Assembly: GCF_001680005.1 (NCBI RefSeq)
Contig: NC_033569.1
Coordinates: 372,001-436,000, forward strand
Length of the DNA: 64,000 nucleotides
Reading direction: 5' to 3'
Source of the DNA: Plasmodium coatneyi
Taxonomy: Eukaryota > Apicomplexa > Aconoidasida > Haemosporida > Plasmodiidae
Shown: one piece after another, positions 1 to 11,549 of the stretch
How the letters are laid out: every line of letters starts with the position of its first letter
How positions within the stretch are numbered: position 1 is the first letter of the stretch
Notes under the pieces: model-generated
Databases searched by the model: none
Told to the model about the DNA's origin: nothing
Seen by the model: only the letters and a program-made list of their open reading frames with translations
Made by a program: the position numbers and the translations under genes

Positions 1-1151
1 CAACAAATATATCTCTCAAGACTTTAGTTAGCTCTGAATCCCTAAATGGAATATGATGTTTGTCGGAATCCATGGCTCTAATGCATTCCTTCAGAGCTAA
101 CAAGGATCTATTAATATTCGCTCCATCCGTTTGGGTTTGTTTATTCTGCGCAACGGTGTCTGCACCCCTTTCGCTGCCAGCCAAATCTATAAAGGCAATT
201 TTGCCCAGAGAGACATTCTTATGTATGTCCTTCAAATCGATGTTTAAAATAGCATGTGATCTAGACGACTCATCATTTTGAGAGTTCACTCCAATCTTCC
301 TCAACATGACTCCATCTATCATTTTGGCAATTAACTCCTCCTTAGAATAGACTCTTAAAATTTTTAAATCCTTCACAATTACCTCTTTCTTCCCGTTTTC
401 CAAAGCGGCTACCATTTTTCTTTTCTGTAACAAATCGTATAATTTCCCACAGTAAATTTCGTAAAAGGAAATGAAAATCCCCCTACTGTTATCACTATCG
501 TATAGATTTAAAAAGCTGAATATATCTTCTGCTGCGTATTGGAAAATGCCTGGCGTTTCGCTTTGTCCATAGGGTTGGGACCCTAACATGGTATACGTCT
601 TTCCTGACCCGGTCTGTCCATAGGCAAAACATGAACAGACACAATTACTTTCGAAAATATCTACAATTAGCGGCTTTATTGTATTTATGTAGACGGTAAA
701 ATTGTCTACTGTTTCGTCGAATACTTTATCTACTATGAATTCGTGTCGCTCCACGTATTTGGTGAGGTCCACTTTGTATCTTGGCTCGTCTATATATATG
801 GTGGAATTATCCTTCACTGTTATGATGTCCAGGTCTTTCCTTTTTTTTTCTAATTCACTGATGGGTCTCTTCCTTACGACCACCTTAATTTTTCCGTTCA
901 TACTTTTGCCTCTGCTTTTTGACTTCTGCCCCAGGTTCAGGCTCTTCTGCGGGTATATCTCGCTCTGCCGGAAAAGGGGGTAAAAATGAACAAACATATG
1001 CTATGCAGTTACACGCTGATAAGCATGCGCCTGTATAGTTGGGGGAGCAGATGAACGAACAATGTGTAAACAAACTCGTAACACTTCCCATTTTTATTAC
1101 CTTATTTTTCACCATGGATTGCCTTTTCTGCTGCATCGTTTTTTTATTCAT
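1..1151 (-). CDS. Kinesin-13 motor protein, 5' part (3' end beyond window)
   Basis: Microtubule-depolymerising kinesin motor of the kinesin-13 (MCAK/KIF2) class, expected to act on spindle and flagellar microtubules. Two exons are inferred: a short first exon at 1101-1151 (starts MNKKTMQQKRQSMV, ends AAG before GTAATA) and a long exon from 964 to the window edge, joined in phase 0. The long exon reads VVVRKRPISELEKKRKD, then KVDLTKYVERHEF (a kinesin-13 signature), the P-loop FAYGQTGSGKTYTM, switch I NDESSRSHA, switch II DLAGSERGADT and INRSLLALKECIRAM. The N-terminus before the motor is only about 35 residues, short for this class. The gene is cut by the window after about 340 codons. A stop codon lies just upstream of the chosen Met in the same frame. 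Confidence 0.9.
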
Positions 1152-2669
1152 GATTTTTAAATTTTACGAAAAGGGGACTGAACTTGGACTTCGTCTGGTT
1201 CAATCGTCAAGGGATAGCTTCGCCGAAGAAGTAATGCACATGCTTCTCTCGCGCGAAATGCTAAGGGGGGTATTATCACCTCGTATCATTTGCAGGATTT
1301 CCCTGTTCACCCGTGCGGGAGAAGCTTCACCACGAGGTGTACAGTCGACGCGGTAACAAACTAGCACGGAGCTTCCTTCTTAGACGGGGAAACAATTTTA
1401 ATCACCGAAAAAAAAAGGGGCAATAAATCGCAAGGCAGCAAAATAAACGACCAGCGACTACGCGGATAGGTGGGCCTTGCACACATGAAGAGTGGGTAAG
1501 GTCTACAGTTTGAAATGCTGTACCAACCCACTGCTTAGTTGTCTAGCCTCTGCCTCTTCGAATAATATGTGTCTCAGCAACAACTCCCGTGCGGGTGAAC
1601 CCCCTACGCATTACAATTCTTGCACACGCAGAGGTAGGCTACCGAAAACGCCTGAACGGTGCATACGTTCGACACATTCGCCTTGCATGAAAGGTTGCTT
1701 CGGATCTATGTTGCAGAGTAGGGCATTTTGGAAGGAGAAAAAAAATTTCTCGGATAATCGGTTCGCGTATTATCAAGCTGGGCAAGCAGATCTTATGGTG
1801 CGTTTCTTATGATGAAGACGTTTTGGGTTAAGTTGTCCTGTCTGGTACCCTTCGGTAGGCAGAGAAATCACTCCAAAAAGTGAAAAGCGAAATAAGCGGA
1901 TACGAATAAAACGGGGAGCCAGGTAGTGGAGGCTGCCACCTGCAAGTGTGTGGACCTTCACACATTCGCGTGTGCACGTGTTGCTGCACATATAGGTATG
2001 TACACATTTATATGTGTACTTGCGGGGAAGGCAGAGTGAGAGCACCCCCCGCACTGTCGCCGAACTGCTACGTGCGCAGCGCACTGGGTGTGTGTAAGAT
2101 CCGGCTAACTAACCCAATTGGACTCCGCTCAAACGAATTGAATTCAATTTAATAAATTATCACTTAGTGTATGAGATGAATGTATGCAATGTGGTGAGGT
2201 CCCCTCTCCACTTCTTCCATAAGAGCCATTTGCAAAAAGGGGAAAAGGGCCAACTGGGGAAGGGGACACACCCGCAAAAAAATGTACACTCCTAGATGAT
2301 GCCCTTGCGAGTGGGATGAAGGGGAATTTTTTCACTTGTTTGGGAAAACGCTGGAAAAAAAAGTGCCACAAAAAAGGCAAAAAAAAAAAAAAGGAAAAAA
2401 AGCAGAAGAGGAAAATTCAAAAAGGAAATCCACACAATGGAAATTCACCAAAAGGACATTCACTAAATGCAAATCCACCGAAACAATTCAACCAAACGAT
2501 GTGCAACAAAGCATAGCAGCAAAAAACGAGGAAAAAAATAAGCTCAGCATAAAATGGCAAAATTGTATTTACACTTTGCCAGCCAAGAAAGGGTCTGCCT
2601 ACCAACATGGTATTGTCAAACTGGGTAATCTCGTGAAAAAAAAAAAAAAAAGGGTTTCCATTTTACGGA

Positions 2670-2700
<31 letters not shown>

Positions 2701-3377
2701 CCATTTAGAAATAAAAATTGTCACTTTTTTTTTTTTTTTTTTTTTTATTCCCTTTGCGTTTTTTTTGCTTTTTTGTTCGTTTTAAAAATACAAAGCTCCT
2801 TCGTGTAGACAGTTATGGTAAGGAAAAACTCAACCGTGGGAACCTTCTTAGCCAAGTTGCATTTCCACTGCGCATGATTCTTTTAAGAGGAAAGTTCCTT
2901 CCCCTGTTGGGACATTCCGTGGAAAACAATTAACCAATCGCATGATGGCCTAACCCGCCGTGGGCACTCGCAGGTGCGTGCGCGTGTGTAGGAGGTCGCT
3001 TGAAGGGAAGCTGTCCAAAGCAGTCCACATGTGAATGTATACATTTACAAGAGCACAACTGTGGGCGCATACTTACGAGGCCCTTTTTGCAAAAGTCCCT
3101 GCCCGACGCGACTTCCCCGCCGAGGAGTACATTCTTCACGTTTAAAAAGGTGAAGATTTAAAATTTTGGCAACTAGGGCGTACCAACATGGGAAGGAACA
3201 AACTGTGAACGTGCAAAAGTTAAGAAAAAAAATTCCTTTTTTTTCCTTCTTTCTCTTTGGTGCATAACTGTACGTACACTTCCCGTGTATGCACATGTAT
3301 GCCACTTCCCCCACGAGGAATACGCATATGAGTGTGTGTAGAGGCCAACCGGATCCTACCACCCCCCAAAAAATACC
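1152..3377. other. Intergenic, low-complexity
   Basis: Space between two genes transcribed away from each other (kinesin-13 on -, cyclo-ligase on +). It contains poly-A and poly-T tracts (2380-2400, 2638-2650, 2679-2745) and a Lys-rich open frame at 2336-2660 that I do not accept as a gene, because it depends on homopolymer runs and lacks a recognisable domain. It probably holds both 5' UTRs and promoters. Confidence 0.5.
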
Positions 3378-4487
3378 ATGTGGGTATACCCATTTGGCCA
3401 ACATATAAACGCGCGGGGGGAAGAAGACTACACAAAGTGCATCACCCCCGTCGATTTAAGGGACCACTACAAAAATTACAAACACACCAGTAGCAACAAA
3501 CAAGTGAAGCAAATTGTTCGGAGAAATGCCAAACAGGTGCGGGATGTAGTCCTGACCAGTTGGCTACCCCAGCGGATGGATCCGCATATAAAAAATGAGG
3601 ATGCCAAAATTCGTCTGAGCAACCCCAAAGGAGGAACAAAAACCATTTTATACGTTGACTTCGTGTACACCCAACTGATCAGACATACGTATGTGTTGTT
3701 ACATTCGCTAAATGTAAACAAAAGGAAGGAAAAAAAATTCAATTTTAGCAAAATTTTTACATACAAATATAATTATAAACCGTGTGAAGAGGATCAAGTT
3801 GGAAAATATTTGGACCACTACAAGATAAGCAATGACCTTGCAGGGTGTGCGCACTTTTTTATGTATTCCTGGGCGGGAGAAAAAAAAAAAACAGAAATAA
3901 CAGCAGAAACGGAAACAGCAGAACAGTGTGAAAATAAGGCCAACTTTAACATGTGCATATATTTACCAACAAAAAAAGAAGTGGACATTTTATTCATCTT
4001 CCAAAAGTTGCACAAATATTTTTATTTCAATTTATATGTTCCAATAGTCACAGAGCAAAACAGCTTGATTTTTTTTCCATTCGATTTACGCAATAATTTA
4101 CTGGTCAAACATAGGTTTGGAATTTTCGTGCCGTACTTATATTTGCACTACTGCGCTGAAAGGGGGACAAACGGAGGCAGCAGTTTGCCCCTGAATTTAA
4201 GTCCAGCCAATTTGGTCATGGACACATTATACAATTTTTCCTTTTCTGAAAGGGAAAATATTTTTTTCATTCCTCTCCTTGCATATAATAATTATGGTGC
4301 GCGTGTTGGCAGTGGAAAGGGCTACTACGATAGAGCACTTAAGCAAGCGGGGGAGGAGGTAAAAAAAAACGTAAAGGTTTCTCTCTCCTTGGAGGTTCTT
4401 CGGTACGAAATTGACTTTTTGGAGCCCACAGACATCCTTCTGGATTACGTAGTAAATGAGAGGGGCGTCTACCACTTCGTCTCCTGA
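3378..4487 (+). CDS. MTHFS: 5-formyltetrahydrofolate cyclo-ligase (5,10-methenyltetrahydrofolate synthetase)
   Basis: Converts 5-formyl-THF plus ATP to 5,10-methenyl-THF in folate metabolism. Single exon, 369 codons. The C-terminal half carries the family pattern: CIYLPTKKEVDILFIF, then FNLYVPIVTEQN, LNLSPANLVMDTLYNF, and the diagnostic nucleotide/folate-binding loop GARVGSGKGYYDRAL, with the closing ILLDYVVNE segment. The first 150 residues are parasite-specific and carry an insert rich in Lys and Glu (about residues 165-190), so the protein is nearly twice the length of the human enzyme. The chosen Met is the first in the open frame; an upstream targeting exon cannot be excluded. Confidence 0.85.
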   Translation: MWVYPFGQHINARGEEDYTKCITPVDLRDHYKNYKHTSSNKQVKQIVRRNAKQVRDVVLTSWLPQRMDPHIKNEDAKIRLSNPKGGTKTILYVDFVYTQLIRHTYVLLHSLNVNKRKEKKFNFSKIFTYKYNYKPCEEDQVGKYLDHYKISNDLAGCAHFFMYSWAGEKKKTEITAETETAEQCENKANFNMCIYLPTKKEVDILFIFQKLHKYFYFNLYVPIVTEQNSLIFFPFDLRNNLLVKHRFGIFVPYLYLHYCAERGTNGGSSLPLNLSPANLVMDTLYNFSFSERENIFFIPLLAYNNYGARVGSGKGYYDRALKQAGEEVKKNVKVSLSLEVLRYEIDFLEPTDILLDYVVNERGVYHFVS

Positions 4488-4821
4488 CACGTCCAATTTG
4501 GCTTGCACATTTTGGTGCGCATCTTCGTCTTTTTTTTACCCTCCTTCGTTTGGGCGTTTCGCTTTGTGGTCTCGTCATCGGGCAGGAGGATTCTGCAAAC
4601 GACAGGGAAGAAAAATAAATTAGTGAGGGGCCACCTTACGGGTTCAAAGTCATCCCACGCAAACACAACACACATGGATAATCTGCGCAGAGGGGTTCGT
4701 CGCATCTGCGTTTATAAGCCAATCGCCCAAGACGCCATATACAATAAAGCCCCTACGCGACGCATGTAAGTTATGCATAGCGAATAGTTCATCCCCCACA
4801 AAGAATGTTCTAAAATTAGGT

Positions 4822-7643
4822 TTACGCATCGCCAGGCCCTTCGCACCTTAAAGCGTTATCCTCAGAATGGAGCTCCAGCATATCTGCGTTGTAACAGCAA
4901 ACAAACGGGTGAAAAATAGATACACAACTAAGCGCAAGGAATAGTGCATCACCTCATTAGGGGTACCCATTCGGGAAATACATTGCACTAGAAAAAATAA
5001 AGTCAAAACTCTGCACTGCTCAACTTCATCTGAAAGAAAAAATACCTGACTCGCTAAATGAGAAACTGTCCCCGCTGTGATTCTGCAAAATGGGATTGGC
5101 CAAAAAAAAGTGAAGTATACATGTGAATAAAAATCGGTGAGGCAAGTCAGCGCCTCCTCCCAAATGCTTAAAATGTAGAGCAGAAATTTTCAAACAAGTG
5201 AAGAAGAAATAGGCACTTACCTCCCTAATGTGTGCGGCCAACTCTTTTAGGATTCTCTCTTTGTTCTCCAAATCTTCTTCCAACTTCTTAGCATCTTCGA
5301 TAAAAAAAGAAAAAGGAAAAAACGTAAACCATTTTAGAAGGATAACCAGAAGACGGGGGCATATATTAAAATGTAAGTTTTTTTTTTTCTTTTTTGGTGA
5401 AAAAAACTAGGGGAGGACTCCACTAATGTGCGTAGACATACCTTCGTTGGTGGTGTGCTGCTCGAAAGGCTCATCCAACTCTTCTTTCTTTTTCTCCCTC
5501 TTCTGTTCATTGCTGAAAGGGGGATGATCATAAGGATGTGTATGTCGCGCAATCATGCGTATAATTTTTTTTTTGCGCGCGATGAAGAGGACATCCCGAT
5601 AGAGGACCGCATAACTGCAGAAAGCTTCTTCACTGCACAGCGTGTGTACTATTACCCGTCACAGTTGGCGTAACTGAGGAGCATATTAAAAATGGACATG
5701 TTCAGATCGAAGGGCTGGAAAATGGACAAAATGGTCCATAACTTCCGGGTGGAATACTTCTGCCTCAATTTGTGAATATTCCTCAGAAGGGCCTCAAAAA
5801 ATGGCAAATCACAAAACTTGGAGCAGCTAATAGAATAAACCAAGGTGTACAAATCTCGGTAAGTAAAATTTACCAACTCGGGGAACAAAATGGAGTTCAA
5901 TTTGAACAGATAAGTCTTCTTTTTCTTCGAAAAGAAAATTTTAGATATACTTATGTACAGTAAAATTTTATCCTTTTTGCTTAAAATCTTGCAATCATTG
6001 GAGAATATTTCAGTCAGGCAATTTTTCCACAAAAAGGAATTGACACCGTCATCCACGTGAACGCCATTGTATTGTATGCTCATCAGGTGCATGAACTGGA
6101 CCAGGGTAGATGGAGTCAACAAAAAATGTGATAACGTTTTTTCCAGTGCACCCATATGAATGAGGAGTTCCTCCAATTTGTTAAAAAGCGTCTTACAGAA
6201 AATGTTGTAAGGTAGACATGTGAACATGTAATTGGTAATTATGCGTATCGTTTCTCCTTCCATGTGGGGTGGAAAACACCCACTAGAAGTTTCATTGATT
6301 GAGGTTCCTCCAGTTGAACTTCCCTTTTTATACTTTTTTATTAACTTGTTTAGGGAGCAAACTAGAGCGTTGTTTAGGAAGTAGATCATGTAGATGATTT
6401 GCCTGGTCATCACATCATTATCATCTGTTGCCCTCGAAAGGATGCTGAGTTTTCCGGGTGGGACTTCCTCCTCGTTACGTACGTTCACTTCGCCTATGTT
6501 TATGGTTTCTTTGGAGTGGCTTTCCCCTGCCGGCCACCCCTCCCTCTGACACTCAAATTCGTATATATTAAAATAGTGGTAAAAGTGGCCAGTAATGTAG
6601 GCCAAGTTGTTTCCCAAAGAGGAGGCAAGCTCAGCATTGCCCCGTGTGCCCACGCCCTCCCAACACATGTTAACAAAGGAAGAAGTGTCCAGGGGATATT
6701 CATTCTTGTTCATCATTTTGAGCTTATTTAGCATGTCCACATCCTTTTCCGCGTCCCTATTATTTTTCTCAATTTTAATCTTCGCTGCATTTATTACTGA
6801 GGTTAGCAATTCGGTGTGCTTACATAGGCGCACCACGGATATGCGCCTATTCGTTTTATGCTTTACATACTTTAGCATAAACGTCATTAGGAGGTACAAG
6901 CTGTTGGTTCGAATGGTTACCTTGCTGTTCAGGTACGCAACATTCTGCAGGTACAAGGAAATTGTACTCACTAAAGGAGCGTTTAATTTTTTGAGAAAAA
7001 AGTTGGTGACATCTTCGTCTATTTCGTTATCATCCAGGCTGTTGTTTTTCCTCTTTTTTAAAACTGTACAGTAGTAGTTAAATGCGTTCTTATGATCTAT
7101 CCATTCGATGAGTTTTTTCTGCATGTTTTGTCTGCCCGCGTGGCTGGCTGAACCGCTTCTCCCTGGGGGTGGTATCCGTCCATCCTTCAGATCGCCTCTC
7201 GTCAGGGTAATCCTCTCAGCATAGCTCTTCGAGGGGATACAGCTAAGGTAGAGCAATTTCTCCCTCAGGTGTAGACCCCCCTCTTTCGTGATTACCTTTT
7301 CACACAAAGCTTCAATCAGGTCATCCAGTTTTTTTCCACCCAATTTCTTTTCTCCTTTTTTATACGCCTGGCATAATGCATACAGTAACAACTTCTTGTT
7401 ATCCCCTATAGAACTTATCAAGTTCATGGTGTTAACATTTTTTCGGTCTAAATGGAGGCTAACTTTAACTGTTTTTTTTGTCCGTTCGTCTGTTTTTCTT
7501 TTCCTCTCCCGTTCCCTTTTCCCTCTTGGGATTTCCCAAGCGACTCCGTTGCGTAGAGTTGGAAAAGTCCCTTTCTTCTTTACCCCATGGCGCGTCCCGA
7601 TTAGCCACGTTATTCTTGACGCAGGGCGGAGGAGAGTATTCAT
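4822..7643 (-). CDS. Putative organellar helical-repeat protein (FASTK/HPR-like), five exons
   Basis: Function not proven. The N-terminus (MNTLLRPASRITWLIGTRHG) is basic with Leu/Arg spacing typical of a mitochondrial presequence. The body has repeating amphipathic helices, for example YRDLYTLVYSISCSKFCDLP and STRKLWTILSIFQPFDL, resembling the heptatricopeptide/RAP-type helical repeats of apicomplexan organelle RNA proteins; no RAP domain is visible. Exon 1 is 5656-7643. It would stop just after the donor GTAATAG, but splicing to 5442-5512, 5221-5294, 5046-5082 and 4822-4883 keeps one frame (2232 nt, 743 aa) and adds an acidic coiled-coil tail (KKLEEDLENKERILKELAAH) ending DNALRCEGPGDA. All four junctions are GT-AG with matching phase, which supports the model. 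Confidence 0.65.
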
Positions 7644-8848
7644 GTCATCCTACCTTTGGGAAAAATGTACTTTAAAGAATGTGGGGAATTTTTTAAGGTC
7701 CCTCTCTGGAAAGAACCTAAAAAACGGATTTTCCGTTTTAACCGTCATAGGGAAGGGGTTATGCAATGTCTTCACATGTGTGTCGATGGGGGGTGGAGGG
7801 AAAAAATGGAAACGCTGTTATCTTCTCTACATCTGCCGCCACCCAATTATGTGTGCGTATATTTTGCTCTCCTGGCTACGTTATTTTTCTCTTCACTGTA
7901 TTTTCATTTTTTTTTTTTTTTTCCCTCTTCTTTGTATCTGCGCCTAAATGGGCTAATTTTCATATTTGACAATTCGGAAAAGGCAAAAATAAAAATGAAA
8001 AAAAGGCGCGGGGGATAAGCTGTATAGGCCGAGTAAGATAAGCGAGGCGAGTTAAGCAAAGTGAAGGGGGAGTCCCTCTACCGCTACGCATACGCCATTT
8101 TTGCGAGTGCGCTAATTTTCCCCCAATTTTCTTCCTCTAACCCGTGGCAATATTTTGCAATGTTCATAGTCACGTTGCCCCAATGTCATTTGCTAGCACC
8201 GCGCTTACGTGCCCTTCACCCTCGTAAACCAAAAGATCGGTTTAGAAAATTTTTCAAGTCGTCGTCCTCCTTGATATAGCATCCCATAATTTGTATAACC
8301 TTACCACCGCTTGTATCATGCAGATGAGGAACGAGCGTGTAGAGTCGTTCGTCTATCGCTTTCTCTTTTTTCTCCTTATTCTTCTTCACTCTCTTTACAA
8401 TTACGAAGCACGAAGGGCTTCGAACGTACGCCGCATGTGAATTTTTTTTTTTTTTTTTTTGTTTTTTTCTCTCTTGTTGGTTGTTAGCGATTGGAAGAGG
8501 AAGATTTGGCCAACATTGGCATTATTTTTAATTAATATTTGGAGGAAAAGCTTGTATTTCCCCCCCTTTTTTTCTCCTTTTCTCCTCTTTTTATTTCTGC
8601 CCCATTTTGATTAACCGATTATGGGGTGTGAGAGTGACCTGGGGGCGACAGGCAAGAAAAGAGGAAATGAAGTTCAGTTGCCAGAAGGTCAGTCGAGAAC
8701 ATAAATTACAAATAACTGTTTGCGCGCGTGAGTATACATACGTGCCCGATTCTTAGCAGTAGCCTTGCAGTTCTACCCGTGCGTCTGCATCTTGTGCGTA
8801 TTTTGCCCCCCCTGCCGCTACTACCACCGCAAGCTGTTCTCAACAAAA
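7644..8848. other. Intergenic with one unexplained open stretch
   Basis: Space between divergent genes. Contains poly-T at 7908-7922 and 8443-8460. Apart from the minus-strand open stretch listed separately at 8216-8418, I see no gene. Confidence 0.5.
8216..8418 (-). CDS. Possible small exon of an unrecognised protein
   Basis: On the minus strand an open frame ends in TGA at 8216-8218 and reads, in its last part, KAIDERLYTLVPHLHDTSGG, then KVIQIMGCYIKEDDDLKNFL and NRSFGLRG. The amino-acid mix (alternating hydrophobic and charged residues, no homopolymer) looks coding, unlike the neighbouring noncoding frames. No start codon is convincing: upstream runs into poly-A, and TTCGAAG at about 8419 may be a splice acceptor. 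An internal Met would give a short protein starting MGCYIKEDD, an N-myristoylation-like start. I do not recognise the family. Confidence 0.3.
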
Positions 8849-11268
8849 ATGCCTCCAAAAAAGGAAAACACCAAAAAATTAGAAAAAGAAAAGCAAAAAA
8901 TTGTGGAAGATAAAACCTTTGGGTTGAAAAACAAGAACAAAAGTAAGAGTGTCCAAAGGTACGTACCCGAGTTCTTTCCCTGTTGGCAACCTCACGCCAA
9001 TATGCAAATACGTCTGTTGGTGCTTATTAGCCTATGTGCCTATATGCGCAGTTCCATGGCAGCAGAGAATAAACACCGTCCTCATGACATGTGTCCCCCC
9101 ACACCCCACATGCACTACCACAGGTACATCAAAGGTGTTCAGCAGCAAGTCTTCCAGACGAAAAAGAAACCAGACGAGAAGAAAAAAGAAGAAAAAGAAA
9201 AGGAAAAGCTAAATCAGCAAAAATTATTGCTCAATTCGATATACCAAAGTAGGGAAAATTTTAATGCCTTAAAATATGTATATTGTGAATGGCTGCATGG
9301 AAGGAGTCTTTCCATCCCCGTGACGGTTTTCATTTCTTCCTTTTCTTTTTTTTTTTTTTCGAGTGGTTCATTTTTTTTTTTTTTTTACCTTCCTATTTTC
9401 CCCACCATGTAGAAACTGAGAAGGTTAAAAAGATTAACGAAACTTCGTCCACGTACGACCCCAAGAAGTCCAAGGAGTCCCAAAAAATCGACATCTACAC
9501 AGACGTCCGAGACAACAAAAATGACAAGGAAAATGACACCATAGATCAGTGGGACATAAACAAGCTGAACGAGGTGATAAATATAAGACACAAAAATATT
9601 AACAAGACGGACATCATCTGCAAGTACTTCCTGAGTGCCGTCGAAAATAAGGTAAGTGGAAAGACACACGGAAAAGAGAAAAAGAAAAACACGTTCTCCG
9701 ATTTACCTGCATATTACGCTATCAACCTGCCATGCTGCTCTACACGCGATACCACACTGCGTGGATGGCGAAAATTTCAAAACTGTAATAATATAATCCC
9801 CCTCACCCGTACATACATACGCACATACACACACCCTCGCAGCAATACGGATGGTTCTGGGTCTGTCCCAACGGAGGAGACAACTGCAAGTACAAGCACT
9901 GCCTCCCTCAAGGTTAGAACAAAATGAAGGGAAATGCTTAAACTCCGCAAAATAGGGAGGACTTCCCAAAAAGAAAAAAAAAAAAAATGAACATCACCAA
10001 GAGACTGACAAAACGTGGAACCACAAATGAGCTAACCCCTTTGACATCTTTTAATTTTTTTTTTTTTCCCCTTCTGTTGAAAAATAATTTTCCTTTTCGC
10101 CCGATCGCAGGATACGTATTAAAAAAACCAGAGCCGACCGAAAATGAGAAAGACGACATTCCCCTGGAGGACATCATAGAGGAGGAGGTAACCCGAGTGG
10201 CTGCTCCAGAACAACGCACGAATTGTTTACTACCATCACTCCATTTTTTTTTACCGTCAAATTTGTGCGCTAGTTTGAGACCATTCCGACGTGACCCCCA
10301 CTTTTATCACGCTCTGCACGCATAACACCAACTCCAATGTGAATTCCTTCCCCTTTGCAGAGAACCAAATTTATAAATAACGGCACCGCGGTGACCCTGG
10401 AAATATTCAAAAAATGGTTAGCTGAAAGGGAAGAGAAAAATAAACTTAAGAAAGACGAACAGAAGGACAAAACGGAGAAGAAGGGAAAGACCAACGTGCT
10501 ATCCGGGAAGGAGCTATTTACCTACGATCCAACGTAAGACACTTGTGCTCACGCAAATACATACATGTGTGCACAAATATATGTGTGTGTAACTTTGCAT
10601 GCGCCTTTCTTGTTTACTCAAATGTACTTCTTCCCCACCCTGTGCAGATTATTTGTTGATGATGACAACGCTGCGAACACGAATGAATATGATGATCTGT
10701 TTTATGACGACGATGAACAGAAGGAAGAAACTCCGGAGAAGAAAAATTACGAGAATGGACAAGTCGATGAAAGTGGTAAGGCATCCCCATCTGCCGCTGT
10801 GCACTTGGCATTTGTATCCACTGTTCTCTGTGGGGTGATATGTCTTGGTGGCTTCTTAAAAATAGGGGTCTGTTATGCTCACCACTTTATATGTTTACGT
10901 AAATCCGCATCCATTTGTTTCCCCCCTCCGCACACACACCTGACGCTGCAGACAAACGAGAGGATGATGTCCCAATTAACACCGACCTTTTTATGGACGA
11001 ACTGGTATGTATTTCTACTCGGACCCAGCCACTGATTATCAGCGTGACGCATGAGTAAAGCGCCACGCTGGAGAAAAGCCCTCTTTGGCGCTTTACATAT
11101 ATTCGCAACACCGGAGGCCCAATGGAAGTAGCGGGCAATCACACGTACGAATAAGCCCCCATAAACTGAGTCATGTACAAATATATAGTGTGCATGAATG
11201 GTATGGGCACATTTTTTAACCTATCTTTTTTTTCTTCCCGTTAGGATGATCTGGACCAATTGGATTAA
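8849..11268 (+). CDS. ZC3H15 / DFRP1-like CCCH zinc-finger protein, nine exons
   Basis: Homolog of human ZC3H15, which binds and stabilises the translational GTPase DRG1. It starts MPPKKENTKKLEKEKQKIVE and DKTFGLKNKNKSKSVQR, then RYIKGVQQQV after intron 1. The central part (DIYTDVRDNK, DTIDQWDINKLNEVI) leads to a CCCH finger split by an intron: CKYFLSAVENK then QYGWFWVCPNGGDNCKYKH. The C-terminal part reads GYVLKKPEPTENEKDDIPLEDI, TLEIFKKWL, GKELFTYDP and ends DDLDQLD. Exons: 8849-8958, 9124-about 9277, about 9421-9651, 9843-9912, 10111-10187, 10361-10533, 10648-10775, 10952-11004, 11245-11268; about 339 aa. The second intron is ambiguous (a donor at 9306 is also in phase). The first CCCH finger of the human protein is not visible. 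Confidence 0.85.
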
Positions 11269-11549
11269 GGATGCGCAAATCGGACAGAACAGAAAAATCT
11301 TTTTTTAAAATCTCACAAATAGCGTTACGTTATTAAAAAAATTTAGTTTTAATTTGATACAAACGAAAAAAAAAAAAAAAAAAAAAAAATTAATAGCCAT
11401 ATTAAAAATATTTTTAAAAAAAATTTAAGCAAAATTATGGCCATTGTTGCCAATTTTTTGCCGAAACTTTGCCACTTCTTTTCCCCCCTTTTGCCATTTT
11501 TTTTTTAATTAAACGCGAAAAAGACTTCCCCTCTTTCATTCTTCTTTTT
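11269..11549. other. Convergent 3' intergenic spacer
   Basis: AT-rich spacer between two genes that converge. It contains a 24-base poly-A run (11366-11389) and poly-T tracts, and no open frame of note. Probably both 3' UTRs. Confidence 0.5.

Noticed and set aside
2336..2785. Lys-rich open frame upstream of the cyclo-ligase
   Set aside because: Built from poly-A runs and followed by poly-F; no domain, and it cannot be joined convincingly to the next gene.
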